Part shown: positions 8,664-17,298 of the stretch, piece after piece
How positions within the stretch are numbered: position 1 is the stretch's first letter
Layout: each line of letters begins with the position of its first letter
NCBI RefSeq assembly: GCF_000317475.1
Contig: NC_019729.1
Span: forward strand, 6,276,501-6,340,500
Direction: 5' to 3'
Length of the DNA stretch: 64,000 nt
From: Oscillatoria nigro-viridis PCC 7112
GTDB lineage: Bacteria > Cyanobacteriota > Cyanobacteriia > Cyanobacteriales > Microcoleaceae
Program-made: the position numbers and the translations under genes
Notes under the pieces: generated by a model
Seen by the model: the letters and a program-made list of their open reading frames with translations, nothing else
Databases searched by the model: none
What the model was told of the DNA's origin: nothing

Positions 8664-8912
8664 ATGGCAATTAAAGAACGAGTTGGCGTAGTAGTCAGCG
8701 ACAAGATGGATAAAACCGTCGTGGTAGCAATCGAAAACCGCTCCTCCCACACCAAATACGGCAAAATCGTAGTCCGCACCAAGCGGTACAAAGCTCACGA
8801 CGAAGAAAATCAGTGCAAATCGGGCGATCGCGTCCGCATCACTGAAACTCGCCCACTGAGCAAAACCAAACGTTGGACGGTTGCTGAGATTTTCGGTGCA
8901 AAAAATGGCTAA
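8664..8912 (+). CDS. rpsQ: 30S ribosomal protein S17
   Basis: An 82-residue S17, an OB-fold 16S rRNA binder. The signature GVVVSDKMDKTVVVAIE is at the N-terminus and GDRVRITETRPLSKTKRW in the C-terminal half. Length is standard. It is followed by an AGCAATT/GCAGTTA array before rplN. Confidence 0.97.
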   Translation: MAIKERVGVVVSDKMDKTVVVAIENRSSHTKYGKIVVRTKRYKAHDEENQCKSGDRVRITETRPLSKTKRWTVAEIFGAKNG

Positions 8913-9039
8913 CAGTTAATTCTTAATTGCTTTGAAGTATGCGATCGTCAAATCAATCGATCGACCCTGTGATTAACCATCAATTAGCAATTAGCAGTTA
9001 GCAGTTAGCAAGCATCAAATTACCTTTTCCCCAATCACC
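8913..9039 (+). repeat. AATTAGC / AGTTAGC heptamer array
   Basis: The rpsQ-rplN spacer carries consecutive CAATTAG and CAGTTAG units at about 8980-9012, directly before rplN. Confidence 0.75.
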
Positions 9040-9408
9040 ATGATTCAACCCCAGACATACCTCAATGTCGCCGACAATAGCGGAGCCCGCAAACTGATGT
9101 GCATCCGCGTATTGGGAGGTGGCAACCGCCGCTACGGCGGAGTCGGCGATGTCATCATTGCCGTCGTCAAAGACGCCATCCCCAATATGGCCGTCAAAAA
9201 ATCAGATGTCGTCCGGGCCGTCATTGTCAGAACCCGCAAAGGCCTGCGCCGCGACAGCGGCATGAGCATTCGTTTTGACGATAACGCCGCCGTTATTATC
9301 AACGCAGACAACAACCCGAAAGGTACTCGCGTCTTCGGCCCCGTCGCCCGCGAACTGCGCGACAAAAACTTTACTAAAATCGTTTCCTTAGCCCCGGAGG
9401 TACTTTAA
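9040..9408 (+). CDS. rplN: 50S ribosomal protein L14
   Basis: A 122-residue L14 at the subunit interface. It shows MIQPQTYLNVADNSGARKLM at the N-terminus and the family signature with RVFGPVARELRD near the C-terminus. Its stop is one base from the rplX ATG, so the two are translationally coupled. Confidence 0.98.
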   Translation: MIQPQTYLNVADNSGARKLMCIRVLGGGNRRYGGVGDVIIAVVKDAIPNMAVKKSDVVRAVIVRTRKGLRRDSGMSIRFDDNAAVIINADNNPKGTRVFGPVARELRDKNFTKIVSLAPEVL

Positions 9409-9409
9409 A

Positions 9410-9772
9410 ATGTACGGAAAAAAGGGTAAACCAACTAGCGAACCGCAGCGCTACAGAATGCACGTCAAAGCAGGCGACACAGTGCAAATAATTACTGGCA
9501 AAGAGAAAGGAAAAGTCGGAGAAATCTTAAAGACATATCCTAAAGTCAGCAAAGTAATTGTTAAAGGTGTAAACATCAGAACCAAGCACGTCAAGCCCCA
9601 GCAAGAGGGAGAGTCCGGGAAAATAGTCACGTTTGAGGCTCCCATTCACAGCTCAAATGTCATGCACTATTCCGAAAAAGAGAAAATAGCCAGCCGCGTT
9701 TGCTATACATTTAGCGAAGATGGCCGGAAACTGCGACAGCTCAAAAAAACCGGAGAAATCATCGATAATTAG
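9410..9772 (+). CDS. rplX: 50S ribosomal protein L24
   Basis: A 120-residue L24, an assembly initiator with a KOW motif (HVKAGDTVQIITGKEKGKVG, residues about 20-39). The stop codon lies at the first unit of a following ATTAGTC array: the sequence runs GATAATTAGTCATTAGTC across the stop. The start one base after rplN matches the usual gene pairing. Confidence 0.97.
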   Translation: MYGKKGKPTSEPQRYRMHVKAGDTVQIITGKEKGKVGEILKTYPKVSKVIVKGVNIRTKHVKPQQEGESGKIVTFEAPIHSSNVMHYSEKEKIASRVCYTFSEDGRKLRQLKKTGEIIDN

Positions 9773-9872
9773 TCATTAGTCATGAGCTGACCAATGCTTT
9801 CCTGACAACTGACAACTGACAACTAACAATTCCCTGACCAAGCCCAGGGACAGTTAACGAAACACAAAAACT
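9773..9872 (+). repeat. ATTAGTC and CAACTGA heptamer arrays
   Basis: The array begins at the rplX stop codon and continues as three ACAACTG units near 9800-9825 before rplE. Confidence 0.8.
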
Positions 9873-10418
9873 ATGCCGGACAAACTCAAGGTTATTTATC
9901 AAGAAAAAATCGTTCCGAAACTGATGGATCAGTTTAAATATACTAATATCCATCAGGTTCCGAAACTCGTCAAAGTCACAGTGAACCGAGGTTTGGGAGA
10001 AGCATCTCAAAACGCTAAGGCACTGGATTCGTCGATCGACGAAATTGGCATCATCACCGGGCAAAAACCAGTGGTGACGCGGGCGAAAAAAGCGATCGCA
10101 GGCTTCAAAATCCGCAAAGGAGTACCCGTCGGCGTTATGGTGACGCTGCGCGCCGATCGGATGTACGATTTTCTCGATCGGCTGATCAACCTCGCACTCC
10201 CCCGAATCCGCGACTTCCGCGGCATCAGCCCCAAAAGCTTTGACGGGCGCGGCAACTACAGCTTGGGTTTGAGAGAACAGCTAATTTTTCCAGAAATAGA
10301 ATATGACCGCATCGATCAAATTCGAGGCATGGACATTTCAATTATCACCACAGCAAACACCGACGAAGAAGGACGCGCTTTGCTTAAAGAAATGGGAATG
10401 CCGTTCCGGGACAACTAA
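9873..10418 (+). CDS. rplE: 50S ribosomal protein L5
   Basis: A 181-residue L5 that binds 5S rRNA in the central protuberance. It has the VTVNRGLGEASQNAKALD segment and the GLREQLIFPEIEYDRID signature in the C-terminal half. rpsN is absent after it, as expected in cyanobacteria. rpsH follows after 22 bp. Confidence 0.98.
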   Translation: MPDKLKVIYQEKIVPKLMDQFKYTNIHQVPKLVKVTVNRGLGEASQNAKALDSSIDEIGIITGQKPVVTRAKKAIAGFKIRKGVPVGVMVTLRADRMYDFLDRLINLALPRIRDFRGISPKSFDGRGNYSLGLREQLIFPEIEYDRIDQIRGMDISIITTANTDEEGRALLKEMGMPFRDN

Positions 10419-10440
10419 GCACTAGAGTAAAAAGCAAAAG

Positions 10441-10845
10441 ATGGCAGCTAACGATACCATAGCAGATATGTTGACGCGCATTCGCAATTCTTGCATGGCG
10501 CGCCACCAAACAACCCAAATTCCAGCTACAAAAATGACCCGCAGCATCGCCCAAGTCCTCAAAAGTGAAGGCTTCATCGGCGAATTTGAAGAAGCAGAAG
10601 CAGAAGGGATCAAGCGACATTTAGTGCTTTCTCTAAAGTACAAAGGTAAAACTCGCAAGCCCATTATCACGGCACTTAAGCGAGTCAGCAAACCAGGACT
10701 GCGCGTTTACTCGAACCGTAAAGAATTGCCCAGAGTGTTAGGCGGAATTGGCATAGCCATTATTTCTACCTCCAGCGGCATTATGACCGATCGAGAAGCC
10801 CGACGCCAAGGTTTGGGCGGTGAAGTGCTTTGTTATGTTTGGTAG
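10441..10845 (+). CDS. rpsH: 30S ribosomal protein S8
   Basis: A 134-residue S8 that binds 16S helix 21. It begins with DTIADMLTRIRNS and ends with the conserved ISTSSGIMTDREARRQGLGG and EVLCYVW. In E. coli it is the translational repressor of the spc operon. Here it is separated from rplF by a 122-bp repeat spacer. Confidence 0.98.
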   Translation: MAANDTIADMLTRIRNSCMARHQTTQIPATKMTRSIAQVLKSEGFIGEFEEAEAEGIKRHLVLSLKYKGKTRKPIITALKRVSKPGLRVYSNRKELPRVLGGIGIAIISTSSGIMTDREARRQGLGGEVLCYVW

Positions 10846-10967
10846 TCATTAGTAATTAGTAATTAGTCACCGCTCGCGGGCAACAGACTCAAAAATCGAT
10901 CGCTAAGGACTAATAACTAAACACTAATAATCAAGGACTAATAACTAAAAACAAAGGACAAAAAACT
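10846..10967 (+). repeat. AGTAATT / ACTAATA heptamer-type repeats
   Basis: TAGTAAT units begin just after the rpsH stop codon. The complementary AATAACTA/ACTAATAA units precede rplF, so the two flanks could pair. Confidence 0.75.
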
Positions 10968-11516
10968 ATGTCGCGAATTGGCAAGCGTCCGATTAGCATT
11001 CCCAATAAAGTCACCATCACCCTAGACGGTCAAAAAGTAGCCGTCAAAGGCCCTAAAGGTGAACTTTCCCGAGTGATCCCAGCCGAAATCGTCATGGGAA
11101 TTGAAGGCGAGACTTTACTCGTTACCCGCCGAGACGAATCTCGCGTCGCCCGACAACTGCACGGCTTGTGCCGCACCCTAGTCGCCAACATGGTCGAAGG
11201 TGTATCCCAAGGTTTTCAGCGGCGTCTCGAAATTATCGGCACAGGTTATCGGGCACAGGTTCAAGGACGGAACCTGATTTTAAACGTCGGTTACAGCAAA
11301 CCCGTTGAAATGCCCCCTCCAGAAGGCATCACAATGGCAGTTGAAGGCAACACCAACGTCATTGTCTCCGGCATTGACAAAGAACTCGTAGGCAATACAG
11401 CAGCCCGCATCCGCGCGGTGCGTCCGCCCGAAGTCTATAAGGGCAAAGGCATTCGCTACAGCGGCGAAGTCATCCGGCGCAAAGCTGGTAAAACAGGCAA
11501 AACAGGTAAGAAGTAA
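10968..11516 (+). CDS. rplF: 50S ribosomal protein L6
   Basis: A 182-residue L6. N-terminus MSRIGKRPISIPNKVTIT; the C-terminal signature PPEVYKGKGIRYSGEVIRRK is intact. It ends in a short GKTGKTGKK tail, a small in-frame repeat. Only two bases separate it from rplR. Confidence 0.98.
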   Translation: MSRIGKRPISIPNKVTITLDGQKVAVKGPKGELSRVIPAEIVMGIEGETLLVTRRDESRVARQLHGLCRTLVANMVEGVSQGFQRRLEIIGTGYRAQVQGRNLILNVGYSKPVEMPPPEGITMAVEGNTNVIVSGIDKELVGNTAARIRAVRPPEVYKGKGIRYSGEVIRRKAGKTGKTGKK

Positions 11517-11518
11517 CA

Positions 11519-11881
11519 ATGAAGCTTACTCGCAAAGAATCAGTCCAGCGCAGACACCGCCGCGTTCGGCGCAAGGTGTTCGGCACCTCCGAACGTCCCA
11601 GACTAGCGGTATTTCGCTCGGAGCAGCACATCTACGCCCAAGTAATCGACGACACCGCCCAGCACACTTTGGCCGCCGCGTCAACCCTCGATCCCGAATT
11701 GAAGTCAACTCTCAGTTCTGGTGCCAACTGCTCCGCGAGCGTGCAAGTCGGTCAGTTGATTGCCAAACGCTGTTCCAGCGCTGGCATAGTCAAAGTCGTA
11801 TTCGATCGGGGGGGCAACCTCTATCACGGTCGTGTCAAAGCCCTTGCAGAAGCAGCTCGCGAAGCGGGGTTAGACTTCTAG
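11519..11881 (+). CDS. rplR: 50S ribosomal protein L18
   Basis: A 120-residue L18 that binds 5S rRNA with L5. It has MKLTRKESVQRRHRRVRRK followed by RPRLAVFRSEQHIYAQVIDD, and the C-terminal FDRGGNLYHGRVKALAEAAR signature. The tight 2-bp spacing to rplF implies coupling. Confidence 0.98.
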   Translation: MKLTRKESVQRRHRRVRRKVFGTSERPRLAVFRSEQHIYAQVIDDTAQHTLAAASTLDPELKSTLSSGANCSASVQVGQLIAKRCSSAGIVKVVFDRGGNLYHGRVKALAEAAREAGLDF

Positions 11882-12043
11882 AGGGGGTAATGGGTAGCGG
11901 GTAATGAGTAATTAAAAAGTAAAAAGTCAAAAGTTGAAAGTTAAAAGGCCAAATCCAGATTTCTTCTATTTTTACTTTTTACTCAAACAATTACCACTTG
12001 CCGATCGCCTTTCACCAATTACTAATTCCCACAGGACAAAACT

Positions 12044-12589
12044 ATGGCAGAACAAAAAGAACAGCGCACCAAGAAAAAAAGCAGCAGCAACAAAACGCGC
12101 GAAAAAGAATCCGAATGGCAAGAACGGGTCGTTCAGATCCGGCGCGTTACTAAAGTAGTCAAAGGTGGTAAAAAACTCAGCTTCCGCGCCATAGTCATTA
12201 TCGGCAACGAACGCGGTCAAGTTGGAGTAGGAGTCGGCAAAGCTAGCGACGTAATCGGTGCCGTTAAAAAAGGCGTCGCTGACGGCAAAAAGCACCTCAT
12301 TGAAGTTCCCCTCACCAAATCTAACTCCATCCCTCACCCCATCAACGGTGACGGTGGCGGAGCTAAAGTCATGATGCGGCCGGCAGCTCCCGGAACCGGG
12401 GTAATTGCAGGGGGAGCAGTGCGAACAGTTCTCGAACTAGCAGGAGTCCGCAACATCTTAGCCAAACAGCTAGGTTCTGGAAATCCCTTAAACAACGCCC
12501 GAGCCGCAGTCAATGCCCTCTCCACCCTCCGCACCTTGTCCGAAGTTGCTCAAGAACGCGGAATTCCAGTAGAAAACCTCTACGGTTAG
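12044..12589 (+). CDS. rpsE: 30S ribosomal protein S5
   Basis: A 181-residue S5 involved in decoding fidelity. A Lys/Ser/Glu-rich N-terminal extension (residues 1-25) precedes the double-stranded RNA-binding domain, whose signature includes RRVTKVVKGGKKLSFRAIV and VGVGKASDVIGAVKKG. rpmD (L30), which follows rpsE in many bacteria, is missing, as in other cyanobacteria. The 162-bp spacer before it holds degenerate repeats. Confidence 0.98.
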   Translation: MAEQKEQRTKKKSSSNKTREKESEWQERVVQIRRVTKVVKGGKKLSFRAIVIIGNERGQVGVGVGKASDVIGAVKKGVADGKKHLIEVPLTKSNSIPHPINGDGGGAKVMMRPAAPGTGVIAGGAVRTVLELAGVRNILAKQLGSGNPLNNARAAVNALSTLRTLSEVAQERGIPVENLYG

Positions 12590-12735
12590 GGCACGCGAGA
12601 ATGGGAAACTGTAAGTTTTGAGTGTTAAGTGCTTGCGGTGAAAATAAAAAAATCCGCAACTCAAAACTCACGCACTCAAAACTACTGCGTACCCCCTCTC
12701 TAAATACCAATTACCAATTACCAATTACTAAAACT
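12590..12735 (+). repeat. AACTCAA and ACCAATT repeats before rplO
   Basis: The spacer contains AACTCAA-type units and three TACCAAT units at about 12707-12728. The rplO frame is open upstream through it but not conserved. Confidence 0.7.
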
Positions 12736-13182
12736 ATGAGATTGCAAGACGCCCGACCCAAAGCAGGCTCCCAAAAGCGCCCCCGACGCTTGGGCAGAGG
12801 TATTTCTGCCGGTCAAGGCGCGAGCTCCGGCAAAGGGATGCGCGGTCAAAAATCTAGAGCCGGTAGCGGCACTAGACCCGGTTTTGAAGGTGGTCAAAAT
12901 CCTCTCTACCGCCGTCTCCCCAAGTTGAAAAGCTTCCCTCTAGTGAACCGGAAAGAGTACACTACCATTAATGTAAGTAAATTAGCATCGCTGGCAGCAA
13001 ACACAGAAGTTACTCTCACCTCTTTGATCCAAGCAAAAATTGTCACCACAGACGACGGGCCGCTGAAAATCTTAGGAGATGGTGAACTGAATGTACCTTT
13101 GCAAGTGCGCGCCTCGGCTTTTACCGCAGGTGCTCGCACCAAAATAGAAGCTGCAGGCGGAAGTTGCGAATTAGTTGCGTGA
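12736..13182 (+). CDS. rplO: 50S ribosomal protein L15
   Basis: A 148-residue L15. The ATG at 12736 gives the normal N-terminus MRLQDARPKAGSQKRPRRLG; the upstream open frame from 12622 is spacer repeat. The Gly-rich GRGISAGQGASSGKGMRGQK region and the conserved GFEGGQNPLYRRLPK follow. Confidence 0.97.
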   Translation: MRLQDARPKAGSQKRPRRLGRGISAGQGASSGKGMRGQKSRAGSGTRPGFEGGQNPLYRRLPKLKSFPLVNRKEYTTINVSKLASLAANTEVTLTSLIQAKIVTTDDGPLKILGDGELNVPLQVRASAFTAGARTKIEAAGGSCELVA

Positions 13183-13284
13183 AGATTTGAGGTTTGAGAG
13201 TATGTCCAAATCTCAAATCCTCAAGCTTGCTATCAGAAAATGATTTAGTCGAAAATCCCAAATCTAAAATCCCAAATCGTAACT

Positions 13285-14589
13285 ATGGACGTTAGTAGAG
13301 AGAAAGCGCCAACTGCACAAGAGACGTTCATGCAGATGGCTCAAGCTGCTGGTTTGCGAGGCCGCATCCTTGTAACCATTGGCTTACTGATTTTAGTACG
13401 CCTGGGTGTCCACTTGCCAGTCCCCGGAATCGATCGAGTCGCCTTTGCCCAAAACGTCCAAAATAGCCCTTTAATTGGCTTTCTGGATTTGTTCTCAGGA
13501 GGCGGGCTGTCAGCTTTGGGGATTTTCGCGTTGGGGATTTTGCCCTACATTAATGCTTCAATTATTGTGCAACTTCTAACTGCGGCTCTGCCAAGTTTAG
13601 AAGACTTGCAGAAAAATGAAGGGGAAGCAGGGCGGCGCAAGATTTCTCAAATTACTCGCTACGTTTCTTTGGGCTGGGCAATTCTGCAAAGTATAGGCAT
13701 TGCGATTTGGGTCAGCCCTTTTGCTCAATCTCCAGCGCCTTTATTCATAGCACAAACTGCTTTGGCTCTGACGGCAGGGTCGATGTTTGTGATGTGGGTG
13801 TCGGAATTGGTGACGGAACGAGGTATCGGAAACGGAGCGTCGCTGCTGATATTTATCAACATTGTGTCGGTTTTGCCGCGATCTTTGGGACAAACTTTTG
13901 AATTGGCTCAAAGCGGGGACACGCAAGTAGTCGGCCGCGTAGTCGTTCTGCTGCTGGTGTTTTTGGTGACGATTGTCGGGATTGTGTTTGTTCAGGAAGG
14001 TACTCGCCGCATTCCGATTATTTCTGCCCGCCGCCAAGTCGGCCGCAAAGTTTATCGGGAGAGCCGGAGTTATCTGCCCCTTCGCTTGAATCAAGGCGGA
14101 GTGATGCCGATTATTTTTGCATCTTCGGTGTTGATTGTACCTTCTTTCCTCGCTCAATCTCTCAATAACCCGTTTTTGGTTCAAGTGGCTAATGTTTTGA
14201 GTCCGAACGGCCCTGCCCCTTGGGCTTACGCGCTGTTTTATCTAACTTTGATTCTGTTCTTCAGCTATTTCTACGCTTCGTTGATTGTCAACCCCGTAGA
14301 TATGTCTCAGAACTTGAAGAAAATGGGCGCCAGCATTCCTGGCATTCGTCCGGGTCAGAAAACGAGTGATTATGTGGAGAAGGTTTTGAACCGTTTGACT
14401 TTCTTGGGAGCGATTTTTCTCGGTCTGGTGGCCATTGTACCAACTGCTGTAGAAAGCGCGATCGGCGTGCAAACTTTTAGAGGTTTTGGCGCAACTTCCC
14501 TACTGATTCTAGTAGGTGTGGCGATCGAAACTGCTAAGCAAATTCAAACTTACGTCATCTCCCAGCGATATGAAGGAATGGTGAAGTAA
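13285..14589 (+). CDS. secY: Preprotein translocase subunit SecY
   Basis: A 434-residue protein with ten predicted membrane segments, the channel of the Sec translocase in plasma and thylakoid membranes. SecY landmarks are the GIFALGILPYINASIIVQLL segment, the RGIGNGASLLIFINI motif, and the cytoplasmic loops before the QEGTRRIPI and GIRPGQKT stretches. It sits between rplO and adk, the standard place. adk follows after only 5 bp. Confidence 0.98.
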   Translation: MDVSREKAPTAQETFMQMAQAAGLRGRILVTIGLLILVRLGVHLPVPGIDRVAFAQNVQNSPLIGFLDLFSGGGLSALGIFALGILPYINASIIVQLLTAALPSLEDLQKNEGEAGRRKISQITRYVSLGWAILQSIGIAIWVSPFAQSPAPLFIAQTALALTAGSMFVMWVSELVTERGIGNGASLLIFINIVSVLPRSLGQTFELAQSGDTQVVGRVVVLLLVFLVTIVGIVFVQEGTRRIPIISARRQVGRKVYRESRSYLPLRLNQGGVMPIIFASSVLIVPSFLAQSLNNPFLVQVANVLSPNGPAPWAYALFYLTLILFFSYFYASLIVNPVDMSQNLKKMGASIPGIRPGQKTSDYVEKVLNRLTFLGAIFLGLVAIVPTAVESAIGVQTFRGFGATSLLILVGVAIETAKQIQTYVISQRYEGMVK

Positions 14590-14594
14590 TCGCA

Positions 14595-15176
14595 ATGCAA
14601 TTGATTTTTATGGGACCTCCAGGGGCGGGAAAGGGAACTCAGGCTCAGCTCTTAGCCGCTCTCTGGAAAATACCCCACATTTCTACAGGTGATATCCTGC
14701 GCGCCTGCGTAGTTGCCAAAACTGACTTGGGTCAAAAGGCACAATCCTACATGGATCGGGGAGAGTTGGTTCCTGACGAGTTATTGATGGATATCGTGAA
14801 AGAACGCATGAATCAGCCAGATGCTAGTGCTGGCTGGATTCTCGACGGCTTTCCCCGCACAGTGCCGCAGGCAGCTTTTTTTGACAAACTGCTCTCCGAT
14901 GTTGGCGGTGGGGCAAGTTCGTCTGGAAAGGGCTGCGAGCTCAAAGCTGTCAATTTGGACGTACCTGACAATGTTTTGGTGGCTCGCCTGCTGTCGCGGG
15001 GGCGTCAGGATGACAACGAACAGACGATTCGCCGCCGTTTGCAAGTTTACCGCGAGCAAACAGCACCTTTGATTGAGTTTTACAGAAACCGCGAACAGTT
15101 AGTTGCGGTTGATGGCGATCGCCAGATGCAGGAAGTTACCGCAGAACTTCAAAAGGCTCTCTCAGGAGACTCTTGA
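14595..15176 (+). CDS. adk: Adenylate kinase
   Basis: A 193-residue short-form adenylate kinase (ATP + AMP to 2 ADP). The P-loop is GPPGAGKGTQ at residues 7-16, the AMP-binding segment HISTGDILRA follows, and DGFPRT is near residue 82. The LID is short with no zinc cysteines, the usual small cyanobacterial form. Coupled to secY by a 5-bp gap. Confidence 0.97.
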   Translation: MQLIFMGPPGAGKGTQAQLLAALWKIPHISTGDILRACVVAKTDLGQKAQSYMDRGELVPDELLMDIVKERMNQPDASAGWILDGFPRTVPQAAFFDKLLSDVGGGASSSGKGCELKAVNLDVPDNVLVARLLSRGRQDDNEQTIRRRLQVYREQTAPLIEFYRNREQLVAVDGDRQMQEVTAELQKALSGDS

Positions 15177-15467
15177 GCCTTCTCAATCGAGCCTGTCACC
15201 CCCAACAACTTTTGCTAAGATGTGTTAACTAGGAGCTTTTTGTGCTATTTGGTTTTCTGAGGGTTGCTAGTTCCAAGATTGAGGTCAATCAATTCTAATT
15301 GCCCTAACTTTATTTGAGTCTCACTAAAGTTAGCAGTTGGTTGAGTCTTTAAGTCGATCGAGTCTCCCTTTCCCCGGTGCTAGTTTGACACCTACCAATC
15401 AATAGGTTGTCAAGGCGAACCCGGACACTCCTAGTTAATCAAATGTAGAGTTGAGGTAAATACCAAA
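15177..15467 (+). promoter_or_regulatory. adk-infA intergenic region with two hairpins
   Basis: No gene is seen in these 291 bp. A perfect 9-bp inverted repeat CTAACTTTA/TAAAGTTAG lies at 15304-15312 and 15325-15333. A second, TTGACACCTA/TAGGTTGTCAA with one bulge, lies at 15385-15413. They may be leader structures or attenuators ahead of infA; there is no U-run after either, so they are not typical terminators. Confidence 0.45.
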
Positions 15468-15692
15468 TTGTCTAAGCAAGATTTAATTGAAATGGAAGGG
15501 ACAGTGACGGAATCCCTGCCTAATGCGATGTTTCGCGTTGACCTAGACAATGGGTTTAACGTGCTGGCTCACATTTCCGGCAAGATCCGCCGCAACTACA
15601 TCAAAATTCTGCCTGGCGATCGCGTCAAAGTCGAATTGACTCCCTACGACTTGACCAAAGGCAGGATTACTTATCGCCTTCGGAAAAAATAG
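15468..15692 (+). CDS. infA: Translation initiation factor IF-1
   Basis: A 74-residue IF-1, an OB-fold protein occupying the 30S A site during initiation. It shows [39 protein letters not shown] and TYRLRKK. The start is the rare codon TTG at 15468, which gives the family N-terminus [10 protein letters not shown]; there is no alternative ATG before Met-9. Confidence 0.97.
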
Positions 15693-15765
15693 GCTTAGAT
15701 AAAACTTTCTAAAAACTAATTCTAAGTTTAATTTAGAGAGAATTTGGTAAAAAGCTTCAAATTTA

Positions 15766-15774
15766 TGCTATAAT
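15766..15774 (+). promoter_or_regulatory. Extended -10 promoter upstream of rpmJ
   Basis: TGCTATAAT is a perfect extended -10 element (TGnTATAAT). The best -35 candidate is TTGGTA at 15744-15749 with 19-bp spacing, which is weak but acceptable for an extended -10 promoter. It would start transcription near 15781, giving a leader of about 280 nt before rpmJ. Confidence 0.6.
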
Positions 15775-15780
15775 GCTACG

Positions 15781-16056
15781 TTTGTAGTGTTGCCGAGAAG
15801 GGCGTCAACAACCCACCAGTGTAGCGGGTTAAGTCATTGTTACACCGTCAAAGTATCGCTAGCCAACTCTCTGGCGCAGGCGAACTTGACCCAGCAATGG
15901 GAGTGGGTGCAAGCGGGCTCCTTCATGAAACAACCCGCACTTTATACAATTTAATCGAGGAGAGGCCTACACCTTGCCCAGCCTCTCCTCCCACCGCTCT
16001 ACGGGCAGTCCCAGCGTGCCTGCTCTCCGGTAGAGCGGGGTTCTCCAGGCAGGAAG
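15781..16056 (+). ncRNA. Candidate structured leader RNA of rpmJ
   Basis: This stretch has no convincing ORF but is dense in perfect inverted repeats: GAGGAGAGGC/GCCTCTCCTC (15957-15966 with 15981-15990), CCGCTCTAC/GTAGAGCGG (15994-16002 with 16030-16038), GTGTA/TACAC, AACCC/GGGTT and GCGGG/CCCGC further 5'. It follows an extended -10 promoter and ends at the rpmJ ribosome-binding region (GGAAGAAAG). It has the look of a ribosomal-protein leader; no known RNA family was recognised. Confidence 0.45.
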
Positions 16057-16060
16057 AAAG

Positions 16061-16174
16061 ATGAAAGTTCGAGCATCTGTCAAAAAAATTTGTGAGAAAT
16101 GTCGCGTCATCCGCCGTCGCGGTCGAGTGATGGTGATATGCACTAACCCGAAACACAAACAGCGCCAAGGTTAG
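16061..16174 (+). CDS. rpmJ: 50S ribosomal protein L36
   Basis: A 37-residue L36, MKVRASVKKICEKCRVIRRR at the N-terminus and NPKHKQRQG at the end. The zinc ligands Cys-11, Cys-14, Cys-27 and His-33 are all present, so this is the zinc-binding form. A GGAAGAAAG Shine-Dalgarno sequence directly precedes the ATG. It sits between infA and rpsM as usual. Confidence 0.97.
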   Translation: MKVRASVKKICEKCRVIRRRGRVMVICTNPKHKQRQG

Positions 16175-16257
16175 AAAAAAGCAAGATTGGGCAATGCACG
16201 CAGGTGCATCCTAATTGAACATTGTAGCCAAACAGGAAAACTAGGGAGACAAAAAGT

Positions 16258-16641
16258 GTGGCACGGATTGCCGGGGTAGACCTTCCACGCGATAAGCGCG
16301 TCGAAATAGGTCTGACATACATTTACGGAATAGGCTTGTCGAGGGCCCAAAAAATTATCGCTGCAACAGGCGTAAATCCTGACACTCGCGTCAAGGATTT
16401 AACAGAGGCCGACGTGACCGCTCTGCGGGCTCATGTAGAAACCACATACCAAATCGAAGGAGACCTCCGGCGCTGGGAGTCAATGAACATCAAGCGCCTG
16501 ATGGACATCGGAACTTATCGCGGTCGGCGTCACCGTTTGGGTCTGCCGGTGCGGGGCCAGCGAACCCGTACCAACGCCAGAACCCGTCGCGGCGTCCGCC
16601 GAACAGTTGCGGGCAAGAAAAAGGCACCTTCCAAGAAGTAA
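16258..16641 (+). CDS. rpsM: 30S ribosomal protein S13
   Basis: A 127-residue S13 of the 30S head, contacting P-site tRNA and L5. The GTG start at 16258 gives MARIAGVDLPRDKRVEIGLT. The C-terminal signature RRHRLGLPVRGQRTRTNART is intact and is followed by a Lys-rich tail. A GGGAG ribosome-binding site lies about 10 bp upstream. Confidence 0.98.
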   Translation: MARIAGVDLPRDKRVEIGLTYIYGIGLSRAQKIIAATGVNPDTRVKDLTEADVTALRAHVETTYQIEGDLRRWESMNIKRLMDIGTYRGRRHRLGLPVRGQRTRTNARTRRGVRRTVAGKKKAPSKK

Positions 16642-16725
16642 CATCTTTTTTGGAAAAATACGCTGGGGGCTGCGGGCTCCTAGCGCTTCGGGACATTAGT
16701 TGAGAGAAACGTTAAAGAGACTAAT

Positions 16726-17124
16726 ATGGCGCGACAACAAACAGGCAAGAAATCTGGTGCAAAAAAGCAGAAACGGAATGTACCCAATGGGGTAGGCTAC
16801 ATCCAGTCTACCTTTAACAACACGATTGTAACTATTACCGACCTCAACGGCGAAGTGATATCCTGGGCATCGGCAGGTTCCAGCGGTTTTAAAGGAGCTA
16901 AAAAGGGAACTCCCTTTGCAGCTCAAACAGCAGCAGAAAGTGCTGCCCGCAGAGCCAACGACCAAGGAATGCGCCAAATAGAAGTAATGGTGAGCGGGCC
17001 TGGAGCAGGTCGAGAAACTGCAATCCGGGCGCTGCAAGGGGCGGGACTGGAAATCACCCTGATTAGAGATGTTACCCCAATTCCTCACAACGGCTGTCGC
17101 CCTCCCAAGCGGCGTAGAGTCTAA
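16726..17124 (+). CDS. rpsK: 30S ribosomal protein S11
   Basis: A 132-residue S11 of the platform near the E-site. The conserved segments GVGYIQSTFNNTIVTITDL and the C-terminal DVTPIPHNGCRPPKRRRV are present. rpsD does not follow; cyanobacteria encode S4 elsewhere. An 85-bp ATTTTAG/TAAAATC-type repeat region separates it from the rpoA leader. Confidence 0.98.
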   Translation: MARQQTGKKSGAKKQKRNVPNGVGYIQSTFNNTIVTITDLNGEVISWASAGSSGFKGAKKGTPFAAQTAAESAARRANDQGMRQIEVMVSGPGAGRETAIRALQGAGLEITLIRDVTPIPHNGCRPPKRRRV

Positions 17125-17298
17125 AACGATTTGAGATTTTAGATTTTAGATTTTGGATAATGGCTAACTGCTTAAAGTCAAAAACTAATGGTTCTAACTG
17201 TTGCCCCGTCCATCCAAAATCCGAAATCCGTTCAGGGGTATGCTCTGCAATCTAAAATCCAAAATCAAAAATCCAAAGTGGAAAAGGGAGGTCACTCC
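17125..17298 (+). repeat. TTTTAGA and ATCCAAA heptamer-type arrays upstream of rpoA
   Basis: The arrays have opposite polarity: GATTTTA units at about 17131-17152 and AAAATCC/AAAATCA units at 17215-17275. They are open in frame with rpoA from 17188, which makes a false long N-terminus. Confidence 0.75.

Noticed and set aside
9780..9830. A possible Rho-independent terminator within the ribosomal cluster after rplX
   Set aside because: The sequence is a CAACTGA array without a stem followed by T residues.
17188..17298. An N-terminal extension of rpoA from an upstream ATG
   Set aside because: The extra 37 residues come from heptamer repeats, and a GTG with a GGGAGG ribosome-binding site gives the conserved N-terminus.
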